A stretch of 64,000 nt of DNA from Eucriotettix oculatus (GCA_034510155.1 CM067382.1:66274894-66338893), one strand, 5' to 3'; shown: positions 11,651 to 23,736, counted from the stretch's first letter. Numbers and translations: made by a program. Notes: generated from the letters alone by a model not told the origin.

Positions 11651-13107
11651 AAGCTCACATGGAAAAGACGGCATGTCTCATGTTTTTTTTCTTTTAAAAG
11701 ATGTCTGTTAAATAATTTTCATTTTCCTTTATTGTCTCCAACAGCGCATTATATCTTCTCTCTATCTTTTTCAGAAACTGAACGGAATGGGAATGGATAT
11801 TAGAGTATTGAAATGGATTCGGGAATTTCTAGGGCTTTCAGTGAGGGTAAATAACGACCTCTCACAATTCCTCCGAACCATGTTGTGATATAAAAGAAAA
11901 AACAACATTATTTAGTGTGCATAGCTTAATAAATTAGGAGATGCGTTACTTCATTTTTATTTTAAGTTAAATAATTTTGCGAAAAAAAAACCATAATTTT
12001 CTGAGCTCCGAAACTCGTGGTGTCATTGCCCCTTCGGGTATCGACGGCCGCAACAAAAAAAAAATTTTCTTCCGTTCAATCGGCGTCCTGTGATGGATTA
12101 AAACGCCGCCGCCATTGACAAAGACCTAAGGGTTATAAAGTTCTTCAATGGGGGATAATATCTCAGATGTCACAATATTGTCACTCACGGGTTGATGGTA
12201 ATGTTTCTTAACGCGAGGTTTCACGAGTCTCGAGGCTGCACAGGGTGAGAAATGGCTTGTCATTGGCCAAATTCGTGGTGGATAATTTACATCTGGAGGG
12301 GACATCCCTGGTGTCGAGATAGAGAGTGGAAGATGAGGTTGGGGGGAGGAGGACGAGGGGGAGCAGTTTTGGAAGAGAAGTGAGAGACACAACCAGTTAT
12401 CAAAGGACGCCGATTAACGTCGCTGATCCTTCGTCAATGACTCCAGAAAGGTTCCTGAGCGCCGGTGATAATGAACTGCGCCAATGATTCTTCTGGGTAA
12501 ATATTAAGACTCTGGTATTTGAACACACCTTTTCCCCCTATTTATAAAAAAAAAGTCAATTTGCTTTTCCCACGATAAAATAGTTAAGACATTTCACACA
12601 TTCTTTGACATAGGAGGAAGATAAGATTTTCTTTTATTGTTGCCAACTATACTACAGAATTTTAACAGACTTGTTATTTATTTTACCCTGTGCTAATTAA
12701 ATTCAAATATGTTCCAACTAAAATAAAAAAACATTCCAAATTAATTTTCGCCAGTACCCACATCTAGTGTTGTGTAAGGTCGTTGGATGGACGACACGAC
12801 AAGGCAAGACAACCTTACCACCTTAACCGACCGACATTTTTATTTTAACTAATTGCATGAGTTAGCACATTGACTTCGCAAGTAAGAAACATGCGTACAG
12901 TGACAGGTAGTAATAATAATAATAATGTCCCTCAGTTACGATTACCGTTGTCGCCTTGCTGTAAACGGGGCTGGCTTAAGTTGGTACTCGTGTAATCCTC
13001 CGCAAGTGAAACAGCATTGCTCACTTAGCGAGGTACTTGCACTACAACATGGAATGGTCAACGAATGGAATGCCTATTATTTTAAAAATAAATCCAAACA
13101 AATTCAA
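11651..13107. other. Unannotated
   Basis: No supported gene. Overlapping minus-strand frames at 12126-12392 and a 62-codon plus frame at 12925-13113 match nothing recognised. (AAT)n lies at 12909-12925. Confidence 0.35.
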
Positions 13108-13860
13108 ATGTGAACTAACTAACTAAGTTCTTACTAAGGCAACTCCTTCTACTCTGTTGAAGAATTTATGGAGCTGAATGTATCATCATAGGGGTAGATA
13201 TTTATAATTATGAAAGAACATTATTAGAACACTAATTTTTTTAGTATAGGATGTAAAAAATATTTATCAATTTTATATATATATAAGGTACAAATTGTAT
13301 GTCTTCTGTATAGAACTTGAGAAAATCTTATTATAAGTTAAAAATTAATGAATAGTTACAGTATATTCTAATATTAATAAAGCAACCTAACTATGTAAAA
13401 TCTCTGACTCGTGTTCCACAACATCATCCTTGAAGCTTGTGCTTGCTTCTCTATAGCATCTATGGAATATGATTTTATACTTATACTTGTATATTTTAAT
13501 ATTAATAAAGCAACCTAACTATGTAAAATCTCTGACTCGTGTTCCACAACATCATCCTTGAAGCTTGTGCTTGCTTCTCTATAGCATCTATGGAATATGA
13601 TTTTATACTTATACTTGTATATTTTAATATTAATAAAGCAGCAACCTAACTATGTAAAATCTCTGACTCGTGTTCCACAACATCATCCTTGAAGCTTGTG
13701 CTTGCTTCTCTATAGCATCTATGGAATATGATTTTATACTTATACTTGAATGTTTTAATATTAATAAAGCAACCTAACTATGTAAAATCTCTGACTCGTG
13801 TTCCACAACATCATCCTTGAAGCTTGTGCTTGCTTCTCTATAGCATCTATGGAATATGGA
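13108..13860 (+). mobile_element. Family D element with core tandem array, copy 1
   Basis: A ~270-bp unique head (13108-13380) is followed by four tandem units starting at 13381, 13509, 13640 and 13768 (periods 128, 131, 128), the last one cut at about 13859. Units are nearly identical; the 131-bp period reflects one gained GCA. The same head and unit occur inverted at 40776-41697 and, noisier, at 47265-47555. No coding capacity. Head plus central tandem repeat resembles non-autonomous Helentron/HINE (pearl-type) elements, an inference from architecture only. Confidence 0.8.
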
Positions 13861-15022
13861 AAGTGAGTGGACCTTTGTCACGTGTCAACAAACATGACCA
13901 CGGGGAAATATTCACTGACGTTTAAAGTTCCGCGGAAGATCAATGAGTGAGCGAGTGATGAGTTAATTGACGACATTTTCCCACACACACACACACACAC
14001 TCGTGTCCGTATCTGTGGCTCCTAGAAGACGAGTGACGTCATGACCTTGTAGGTTTCTGTCTCCATTCATGCAAAGTCATTATCTGCGTAGCGGAGGACG
14101 ACTTTCCCGGAAAAGTAAATCAGATACGACGTTAACATTAATTCATATAACTTCCTTCCATCGTCCTAGATATTATCTTCAACATCTCCTAATAGAGTTG
14201 ACAGCTACCGTCCTCTGTCCCTCTACCAATCTTCATCTAATATAATTTACAATATGAAGCAGTCTGCACGAAGCTTCCATAGATACTGGATCCTAAGGTT
14301 TCCAGGGTAAACCCGGACGAGTCTCCGCCTTTGTCTGCAAGGAATTTTCGCGGCCCGGCGAAAACCTCCAGACAACCAAGTTCAGCAAGGGTTTTGTGGC
14401 CCAAAAATATGGCTAGCGGTGGTCCCTACCAAATTGAGAATTTATGATAATTTTATCAGCCACTTACGTAACCAAAAATCATATTTTTGATTTCATAATT
14501 TATTAATAAAAGCTTCTGACATTGCCATAATCATCTACAAAATAAAATACATTTTTTTTGAAAAAAAAAACATAACAAAAAAAATTGTTTATGGACATTA
14601 TTTAAAATTATGACATAAAACAATTTGTTTTTGTTTTTTTTCTAATGATTTAATGTCTAAAAATATTGTAAATACCCTCATGTAACTTAGTATGTATATT
14701 AAAATTTCTAATTTTCTTCTCCACAGTGCAATTTTTTGAACTTGGGAGTTGTAGAAGTTGATGGTCATGTGATCACCAAGCACAATCGGCAACATATAAA
14801 AAAACCACATGAATCATTTACATAATTGAAGTTCTATTCGACGAGTCCAAAAGATGTAACTCAGCCAAGTCAAAAATTTAAAAAGTCAAAAGTGTCGATA
14901 ATAATCGAAATTTTCAAAAGTATAATCGGATCTTGTAAAAACAAGATTCGATAAGATTAAGAGTCCAAATACACCAAATTTTTTTAATAATTTTATCTAA
15001 AGTTCTGAATTACTCTAATATA
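13861..15022. other. Unannotated
   Basis: Contains (CA)n at 13982-14000 and AT-rich DNA from 14450 onward. No gene recognised. Confidence 0.4.
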
Positions 15023-15339
15023 TTGTAACATGAATAGTTACACTTAACAATGCAGGCCAGCTTGCGAGTTGCAATTGTTGAGGAACTTGGGCCAACAATG
15101 TGGTCTTGCGGCGAGACTTTGCAAGGAGAGTCGTCATGGGGTAGTGGAAGGAGCAGGTTGTGTCGGCGGGACGACGAGAGAGAGAATGACCACGCTCTGA
15201 AAATATAATTTTTGTTCCATGCTCTGATAGAAATTAAAACATTTAAAATCAATTTTGGTGTTTTTTTTATGAAAAATACATGGCGTCCTAAATGAATTTA
15301 GAAATCCTCGAATACGGAGGAACGATGGATCCGCTACAA
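15023..15339 (+). mobile_element. Family E MITE-like element, copy 3
   Basis: A 317-bp copy of the element at 2995-3319, with the same TTGTAAC start, GCTACAA end and (TA)n flank on the right (15340-15361). Internal deletion near the 'gaggaactt' region compared with copy 1. Confidence 0.75.
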
Positions 15340-16302
15340 TATATATATATATATATATATAATTTCTAACTTTCTTCATCGATTGTGCGTGAGTAGAGTT
15401 ATAAATATACTAAATTACATGAGGATCACTATGGCAATGCCGAAAGCTTCTGCTAAATAAATTCAAAATCAAAACTAAATTATAGTTTGGTTATTAATGT
15501 TCCTGATTAACAGAGGGAAAAATTATTATCATACTTAATCCGTTTATGTTACACTTGTAAAATATGTTTTTTTTAAATTTTTAAATATGCAAAAACATTT
15601 GATCCGTGATGAACAAGAATTAAACTCTCTATCGGGAGGCCAATATAAATACCAGGGCAACGCCGAGTACCCAACTGCAAATAATAATAATAATAATAAT
15701 AATTGCATATAGATATCTGTGTGTCACCGGCAGGTAATTATTATATCTAATGACGTGATCTCTGATAAACGTAACCCTATTAATCCAAGGATCTTGTGCA
15801 AATTTCTGTATTGAGATTCTTTTTTTTATCTTTTTTCGTTTAATATCTCTGGCCGTAACGGACGAGGCGGTGTTTCTAACTGTTCCCGCCATTCCTTGAG
15901 ATCTGTTTGCGACTGAGCTTTTGGGCCCCATCATTCCTATTCATGTTTTCCTCTTTTCCCCTCGTGTCACCTGTTAACACGACCAACCAGTTTTGCCATT
16001 TTTACGAGTTCCCGATTAACCAAACTGTACATGAAGCTGAGGCAGCAGCGATGTTACGACCTCGTTAATTGACGGCCGTCTGTTAAAACACACACTTCCC
16101 TTTTAACACGCATTATGGTTAAAAGTCCTTGTTAAAGGTGAGGGAAGAATATCCCAAAGTGTCAGCGCTTGATCCTTAACGGTTAACTTTAACAGTCTCT
16201 CTCTTTTCCCCCTTTAAATTCTTTCCTTCAGCCCATTTTGTTTTTCCAATTACAAAACACGACATGGGTTTCCAGTTTGCATCCTGAGCTCATTAAAATT
16301 CA
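15340..16302. other. Unannotated
   Basis: (TA)n at 15340-15361 and (AAT)n at 15679-15702. A 101-codon minus frame at 15629-15934 spans the AAT tract and has no recognised domain. Confidence 0.4.
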
Positions 16303-16402
16303 NNNNNNNNNNNNNNNNNNNNNNNNNNNNNNNNNNNNNNNNNNNNNNNNNNNNNNNNNNNNNNNNNNNNNNNNNNNNNNNNNNNNNNNNNNNNNNNNNN
16401 NN
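16303..16402. other. Assembly gap of 100 N
   Basis: Exactly 100 N bases, the conventional length for a gap of unknown size. Sequence on the two sides cannot be assumed to be contiguous. Confidence 1.
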
Positions 16403-16580
16403 ACACCTCAACTATTCCACGTTCCTCCGCGGTCCACTCTCACCATTCGCACATTAAATTGCAACCTCTTTAGTTACGAGATAATAAATCGATTTGGAGG
16501 ACTCTCTCGCGCCAATTACAGACAGACAAGACACTAAATAAGCGACTGTGCGAGATACAAAATACAAGGGGACATACCCC

Positions 16581-17087
16581 GCCATTTTTAATTCCACCCA
16601 ATTTGGCGGCTATTTTTAAATAATGTTAATGTATGAATATTAATCATTTACATATTGTTTTATAGGTCTTGCACTTATGTGCACGTGACAAGCGGCGCTG
16701 CGGGAGTTTTCCCGCAGGCTTTGCTTCAGCCCAGAGTGACTGCGGGGCTTACCTGATCATGTCGGGAATGCCTCACACTCTCTCTGGGTACTTTTTTTTT
16801 ATCAAAGTTCTCATATGCCGAGACACCTTCACCTATTTTAGGAGGTATATGTACCGGGGTCAAAGACCTTGGGCATGCATATATATGCCAAGAGCTGTCC
16901 GCTGATCACATTGGGATCAGTCGGGGGCCAGCTGCCTCCTGAATGTAACTGGTGGAGACACGGAGAAGGGAATGCTGCGCCATTTTTAATTCCACCCAAT
17001 TTGGCGGCTATTTTTAAATAATGTTTATGTATAAATATTAATCATTTACATATTGTTTTACAGGTCTTGTTCTTATGTGCACGTGAC
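16581..17087. repeat. R1 fragment between 109-bp direct repeats
   Basis: Positions 16581-16689 and 16979-17087 are direct repeats of 109 bp with only a few mismatches. Both start 'gccatttttaattccaccca' and end 'cttatgtgcacgtgac'. Between them lies a ~290-bp minus-oriented piece of R1 (matching 60225-60500). The arrangement looks like a miniature LTR element or a tandem duplication around an R1 insertion; no tRNA primer site or polypurine tract could be identified. Confidence 0.75.
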
Positions 17088-17195
17088 GACGTCTTTTTTT
17101 ATTTGCACATTTCTTACTTTGATGCATCACTTTCAAGATTAATTATCTCATTAATAGCTTCCTTAACTATGAATATATATTTTTTGACTTGTCCT
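17088..17195. other. Unannotated AT-rich
   Basis: Short AT-rich interval without recognised features. Confidence 0.3.
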
Positions 17196-17245
17196 ATTTC
17201 CTCCTAGAGGATTGATTAATGCAACCAATGGATAAAGCTACTCAG
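17196..17245 (+). mobile_element. LINE 3'-end-like stem-loop
   Basis: 'gtcctatttCCTCCTAGAGG' then 'attgattaatg' resembles the LINE-A 3' end but with a different loop, while the CCTC/GAGG stem (17210-17220) is preserved. Confidence 0.45.
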
Positions 17246-17444
17246 CTCTAAGATTTTTTTTAATCATTATAACTTAACAAATTACCTGTCAATTTCAAAG
17301 ACTGGCGAAACAATTTTTCGAAAGAAGGGTAACTATTAAGAATCTTAACTTCATTAGTCTAAGTTGAAATTTTTGTAGTGTTAATAATTGGCCACGAGTA
17401 AATACTGAAGAAACAGTTTCAAGTGAGAATTCAAAATAATTAAA

Positions 17445-18320
17445 CAACTCTCCACGCTAACCTACCTTTGCGAAAGCCTTTTCATTTCCTCATAACTACC
17501 ACATTCTCCCTAATCTACTTAGCGTATGCCTCCCTCTTCTTCTCTTACCTCCTGTCTTAAGACGTGACCTATTAATCTATTACCTTCTGTCGGTCAACGT
17601 CCTCCAAATTGTTCGCTCTTCCCCCTATTCTGTTAAGAACTTCCTCGTTAGTGATTCTATCCACCCTTGCATCTCATTCTCCTGTAGCACCACATTTCAA
17701 AGGCTTCTATTCTTTTCTCCTCTGCAACTCCTATCGTCCACGTTTCGCACCCCATACAACGCCACGATCCGTTCGAACACTTTTTGGTAAGAATTTCCTA
17801 AAAATTCACACTTATATTAGCCGTAATTAAATTCCTATTCCCTTGCCTGTTGTTATCCTACTCTAGTTATTACGCTTTCCCAAGTAGCAGAATTCCTTCA
17901 ACTTCCGTCAAAAATATCCCTTCTTCCCAATCTAGCAGCCTTTGTTATTCCAATGTTTCCCCATACTACACTCCTTTACCTTGGTTTTTTCCTGCATTAA
18001 TCCTCATGTTGAAGTCTTTCTCCATGACCACGTACACGCTATTTATTATAGTTTCCAAGTCTTCTTCTGACTCCCCCTAATACTACAATATCGTCGCGGC
18101 AAAGGGGTAGATTTTTTTATTATTTCTTCTCCTTGCAGTATGGTTGCTTCTTTCCATATTCCGTTTTAACTATCTTCATCATCTTCGCCAGTTCCATTTA
18201 TCCTTTCTTGATCTCAGCTCTCTTTATTTTCTCGTTACTGCTCTACCTGTCTCTATATATACTTTATTCCAGTGCTCTATTCTTCAGCTGATCCTGGCGC
18301 AATATATCCAAAAAAAAAGT
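17445..18320 (-). pseudogene. LINE-B (RTE-type) reverse transcriptase fragment
   Basis: Reverse-orientation LINE-B covering, on the minus strand, a degraded FADD region near 18090, the 'NMRINAGKTKVM' region near 17990-18010, the FCYLGS/VIT region near 17880-17900, and the C-terminal tail to about 17455. Frameshifted throughout. It is the longest LINE-B remnant together with 3350-4240. Confidence 0.75.
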
Positions 18321-18356
18321 AGATCAGCAGGATTGTAGGAATTCTGGTTATGGACA

Positions 18357-18938
18357 TCAACGGAGGACAGTGAATGTTCCCCGTTTCATCGAGACAGAGA
18401 ATTTGGTGGGAACACATATGGGATAAGTCCTTAAATGACCACTGAGACGCTGAGCACGTTTCAACCGCAATCCTTCTTCGTCATCATACGAGATCTTTCC
18501 AACCATCCGTCGGAGTCTGACCCTTTGAGCCTGGGCGATGACGTCGAAGACGCGTGTGTTATTGTCTTTCTTTCTCTCTTTCTTGGAGCGACCGAGCCGA
18601 GTGAGTGAGTCATGATGAATTGAGTGGTGACTCAAAGAAGGGATCCATGCTCGAGTGACCGCGCACCACGCCAAGGACGCCGACACGACCGACAGGTGGA
18701 CGGACGATTAATCAGCAAGACATCGTCATGACGCACCATCAGCCAGGTCCCGACCTCAAGCAGCGTCGGGTTCCGTCACAAAAATCGTCCTTATCAGCTG
18801 CTCCATCATCAGGATGTTCCCGCCGACGAGATGAATCCGCATCCGCCTGGAGGAACGGAAACTGAGATCACCGATTCCTCCTCCACGAATGGCACTTCTG
18901 GTGTATTTTGATGGGAGAGCGAAAGGTAATAGGAATTA
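18357..18938. other. GC-richer stretch, possible unrecognised exon
   Basis: Compared with its AT-rich surroundings this patch is GC-richer. A minus frame runs 18357-18686 (109 codons). On the plus strand a frame without internal stop runs from about 18736 to 18910 and the patch ends with 'gcgaaag|gtaatagg', which would fit a splice donor. No domain is recognised and the pieces do not form one consistent exon, so no gene is called. Confidence 0.2.
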
Positions 18939-19415
18939 CTTCACTTATCAGATTGGGAATTTATTACATGTGGAGTTCCTCAAGGATCAATTCTTGGGCC
19001 GTTACTTTTTATTCTGCACATAAACGATCGATCTTCCAGGGGATACGTAAATCCTATAAAATCGATTCTCTACGCGGATGATACAAATATAATTATTCCA
19101 GATAAAAACTTCGATAATCTGATTAAGAAAGTAGACAGCAGCAGCAGCAGCGAGGCTCTGGATGGTCTAAATATTTGGTTTAACGTGAATAAATTATCCC
19201 TCAACCTAGATAAGACTAGGTTAGTTGAGTTTAGAGCTGATGCTAGAAATAGACTAGACCCACCGACAACTTCTCAGCTAATGCTTGAGCCTTCCTTTCC
19301 TCCTAGGCCTTCGGATTGACGATAAATTAAAGTGGATTGACCGAGACCATGGTTGATGATCTGCTTGCCCGGAAAAACTAAGTCCAGCTTTGTTATTCTT
19401 TCACAAACACTAATG
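18939..19415 (+). pseudogene. LINE-A reverse transcriptase core fragment
   Basis: Translates as LHLSD.WEFITCGVPQGSILGPLL, then YVNPIKSILYADDTNIII and GLNIWFNVNKLSLNLDKT, i.e. RT motifs B and C plus the following segment of the open LINE-A. The catalytic YADD is intact. A run of five AGC codons is inserted after 'KKVD' (about 19136-19151) where the open copy has none. Later insertions near 19262-19310 break the frame. It stops abruptly at about 19415 against an opposite-oriented LINE-A 3' part. Confidence 0.85.
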
Positions 19416-19860
19416 CAGAAAAAACTGAATAGAAATTTTAAAGATATGTGGTGTGTGCTATTTTACAAGGTTGGCAGCAGCAGCAGCTCATTCAACACTT
19501 GCAGCAGCAGGAACCTTGATTTAAATACTAGAAGAGGGACGATTAAGAAAATCCTGTAGCACAGAGAGTAAAACAGCAGCAGCAGCAGCAGCGCCGCCAT
19601 TTAAAAGAATAGTTTTACTCTGCTTCACCACGAAGCTTTTGTAGTTACTATTTTTAACCTCTGGAGGAAGGAAGGAAGGAAGGAAGGAAGGAAGGAAGGC
19701 TGTTGTATAAAATTATCCCCGGGGGTGTGTATTGTGAATAGAGAGAGAGAGAACAAGGGCGATGCTTGTCCGACCTTAGAGCTGAACCTCTGATTTCTAG
19801 TCACGCGCGTGTATTCATTCATAAAACTCGCCATTTGTTTGAAACAAATTAGTGTCTGAG
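19416..19860 (-). mobile_element. LINE-A C-terminus and 3' UTR fragment, opposite orientation
   Basis: Minus-strand LINE-A from the 'FVKRNTNLF' region to within the 3' UTR. It has heavy expansions: (GGAA)n at 19665-19698, CAG tracts at 19474-19486 and 19574-19591, and (GA)n at 19740-19751. It joins the plus-oriented RT fragment tail-to-tail. Confidence 0.85.
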
Positions 19861-20194
19861 AGCGAAAGTATGTTCGTAGCAAAAGAAGGAAAATGACAAA
19901 TGGGCTGTGTGTAAATTAAACGACTAACAGCTAATTACCGGTCGTTATGAGGATTAGCCAATGGACTCCTACACTAACGGACCATTTTGGATTTCCGAGA
20001 AATTTTGCGAAATAATTTCTACAACGGGTAAATTTGATTTTTTTTCAGATGGTCTGGTCTGTCAGTCAGCAAGGTCCTAAAAGATGCTCTTCACAAATTT
20101 CTGTTCCATCGCTGGTTCTTTGTGCAAAATTACCATTTTTTTTTTTAAAAAAAAATATTATTATTATTAGTTCCGAATTCTCCAAGTAATGTGC
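19861..20194. other. Unannotated
   Basis: AT-rich, A/T run at 20129-20155. No gene recognised. Confidence 0.35.
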
Positions 20195-21090
20195 CTAATA
20201 ATGTGGTGATTCATGACCCTTACATTCATCGGGTAATTTAGTTTTTGTTATTTTGCGTACAGCAGCAGGACCGAAAACGAGAATGGTTTGTTTGGTGGTG
20301 GTGAGGCCGAGGAGTAGGAGGCGGGAAACGTCACCGTCTTCTGCAACAACATTGTTGATTGCCTGGAGTGCATTCATTGTAGATTCAACAGTTGGTTCGG
20401 GGAGCTCTCCTGAGAAGGTCAAGGGGTGAGAGAGAGAGAGAGCAGTGGCTGAGGAAATAATAGGCAGAAAAATTAATTTCGCCATTGTTCGAGAAAGAAG
20501 ATTTTGTTTTGTAGTAAGGAAAACAAAAAGAGTGACATTTTGATAGAGATTTAAGCTGAAGAAGAAGAAGAGGCGCTAGAGAGGATCTAGAAGAGACATG
20601 ATCCAGCAAAAGGAACATCCTGCACGGCAACGGCAAACCAGGAACGATGACGACGTCACCACCAGACCATTGTAACGCCATCTGGTAACGGCGCCATTTT
20701 AACCCGGTTTTTCCCACTTAAAAACCATTCTCGTTTGATTCGCGATTTTTAAATTTCAATTATATATCGTTGTTCGTCACACCCGCGCGGCGTTCATCAC
20801 CCCTCGGGGGATTAGCAGCAGCCGCCATTATTATTTAGAAGCTGCGTAGATTATTCTTTTTGTTGCTTTACCGACTGACTGAGCCAAATTTGATTATACA
20901 TTTTACTCGTAAATTTATATTTCTTTCCACTAAAATTTAATTTGAGTTAAATTTCTTCTTGGAAATTTGGTAACGTAATATTATAATTAAATGGAATATA
21001 TTCAAATTAAATACATTTTTTTATTATTATTATTTAACAATTTGATTGTACAAAAAATATTTTTGATGGTGCAAGCAAAGGCCAAACGAA
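20195..21090 (+). repeat. Family F repeat, uninterrupted copy
   Basis: Matches 56655-57212 and 58690-58915, the two halves that flank the open LINE-A, and 55545-56305 inverted. Here the two halves are continuous at about 20851-20856, so this copy is the empty-site equivalent. A 96-codon minus frame is open but the other copies do not keep the same frame. No domain recognised. Triplet gains relative to the 56-kb copy include CAG near 20260 and GAA near 20560. Confidence 0.8.
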
Positions 21091-22062
21091 CACCACCACA
21101 CAATGAAGAGAAGTCCTGTTAGTAACAAAATCGCCATTTTGGAAGGTTGATCCTCTGGGACCTGGAGGAAGTCTATAGTTTACTTTAGCCGCCTGATGAT
21201 GATGATGATGAAAACGGTCTCTCGGATGTTTCTGGTGACCCTTGTTATTTTCCCACGGCTTTATAATTAAGCTGCTGCTGCGATAAACTGCTCCGTGGTC
21301 CACTCTTTCGGGACATCAAACTTTTCCCGATCACTGTAATTTGTCGCCTCTGTCTGTGGGATCTCACTACTCCTCCTCCTCCTCCTCCCCTTACCCTCAG
21401 GTAAGAATGGCCGCTGTTGATACACATGCATTTATTTATAAAGCTCGACAACAGTTGCTCCAACTCTTCAAATCCTCCCCTCATCCTCCCCATCCTCCAC
21501 TAAACATAGTCATAGAAGGAAGGCGCAGTAAAGGATAAAAATAGACTGCGACTGGAGGGGAAATTATGCAAGGCTGACAGTTGGAGGAACCAATATGGCG
21601 GCGTAAGCAGGGAGGCAAGTAATGAAATAAACGTAAAGTGAAATATTATTTATCAGATTATATATGTGTTTATAAATCATTACATAAAAAAATGTTGGTA
21701 TGGAGTGAGGCGAGGAAGGACCTGATGGTCATGATGACTTTTGGGCAGAGGAATTTTCCCGCGTGGGTGTTGGTGTGTCTTTTGGTGTGGCGTGAGAGTT
21801 CGTTACGCTCTTGTGCTTCTGAAGCCACTTTACGGCTGTCGTTTAGAGCGCATAAAAGGAAGGACGTAAGCTTACGGGAATGCGTTTAGGGATTAAAAAA
21901 AAAGAAAAGAAGCCTGACTCACCACAGCAGGGTTCCCAGTGTCAGGGTCAGGTCAGGTTGGGTCGGGTCCAGCGAGATTCGCCAAACACTGTCGGTGATT
22001 TACACGCATCCTTATAATACATTTCTAAAGAAATACCTTCGAAGGAAACGTCAGGTGTCGGC
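21091..22062. other. Unannotated
   Basis: Contains (ATG)n at 21195-21210 and (CTC)n at 21370-21387. Several short frames overlap on both strands; no gene recognised. Confidence 0.35.
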
Positions 22063-22742
22063 GATCAACGGAAGACATTTTTAATTTAAGTTCGGTGATC
22101 ATAATGGGAAAAAAAATATCGCCCCGATCCAGCCAGTCAGGACCTTCAGCAAGTCCGAGTAGTGGACGCCAGAAAACCCCCCGCGGTGCGAGTCCACGCA
22201 CTTGAACGCCTGCGTCAATCACATCTCAAGTTCAGTGGACAATGTGTAAAATTGACCAATCGGGTGTAATGAAACCAATAGACGATTCAGTCTCGTGGCC
22301 CTTTGCCCGAGCTCCAGCTGAAGAAATTCTTGTTCTCTGTTTGAAAATATCACTTAACTGTTCCCAAAACTCAATTTATCTTCACCTTGAAGACATCAAC
22401 GGAAGACATTTTTAATTTAAGTTCGGTGATCATAATGGGAAAAAAAATATCGCCCCGATCCAGCCAGTCAGGACCTTCAAGTCCGAGTAGTGGACGCCAG
22501 AAAACCCCCCGCGGTGCGAGTCCACGCACTTGAACGCCTGCGTCACACAGCATCACATCTCAAGATCTGGGAATTAGTGAACAGTGGACAATGTGTAAAT
22601 TTTACCAATGGGGTGTAATGAAACCAATAGGCGATTCAGTCTCGTGGCCCTTTGCCCGAGCTCAAGCTGAAGAAATTCTTGTTCTCTGTTTGAAAATATC
22701 ACTTAACAGTTCCCAAAACTCAATTTATATTCTCCTTGAAGC
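22063..22742. repeat. Two-unit tandem duplication, ~340 bp each
   Basis: Units start at 22063 and 22395 with the same 'atcaacggaagacattttta' start and end at 'ccttgaag'. They differ by a few substitutions and small indels, e.g. a GCA in unit 1 near 22150 and an extra 'cacagc' in unit 2. The paired short minus frames containing VRGLAPRGVFWRPLLGL are a by-product of the duplication. Confidence 0.9.
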
Positions 22743-23690
22743 AAAATTGAATTTCAAAAAGAAATAATCGAAGATACAGGCCAGACAACAACCGGACCTT
22801 ACTCAAATTAACTCAAGGTATTTTTAGGGCGGTGAAAATCCTCCACTATCCTGCATATAGATATGAACAGGATGGACGCATGCGTCAGGAGGGCGAGGAG
22901 AGGAGTGGCAACCCTTGTAAACCTCTCTAGGTTTTTTTTTCTCTTCACAGCAATTTGCCATTGGTAACCTATATTTAGCATATAGAGGGTCATACGTATT
23001 AAAATGGAAACCAACCGCCGCCCTCCCCCCCATCCCCCCCTTAAAAAAAGTCTTAATCCCGGTCTACGTGACCGTGACGTCACAAACCCGGGACCTCTGT
23101 GATGCTAACCACTAGTATCTACATGAAATAATATAATAGAACGGTTTTCTTAGAATAATAAGGAATAATGCGGAAATTTTTAAATATGCAAAACCAGTCG
23201 ATATTTCCTTGTAATAAATAATTTTCGTGGGTGGGTAAATCACTTTTTCCAGTGACACTATTTGTATCCGTCATACGCACAGTGGCATATAGAAACAGAA
23301 TACATTAATTACGTAGCAGTGCCCGAGTGTGTATGTGTGCGTGCGTGCGTCGGCGGCGACGACGTTCGCGGGAAACGTAACTTATCACGTAAAGTGTCTC
23401 TCTTATATTAATTATAGGAATTCATATCACTGGAATCGCCGAGCACAGAGCTAGTAAAGTGTAAAGGGGGCCTAAATTAATTCTTTCTTCATCGCCTGCT
23501 CTCTCTCTCTCTCTCTCTCTCTATTTTTTTTGCGAGGGGAGGTGAAAATCTTCTAAAGACACTATCTGAAGGGTCCGCACTGGATAATAGTAGTGTGGGA
23601 TTCTACCCACTAAAAACACACCTCCCTCCCTTTCCAACGATGACTGTGTGTATTTTCCTGTGCGACCGGCCTTAGACATTACTTCACAGG

Positions 23691-23736
<46 letters not shown>

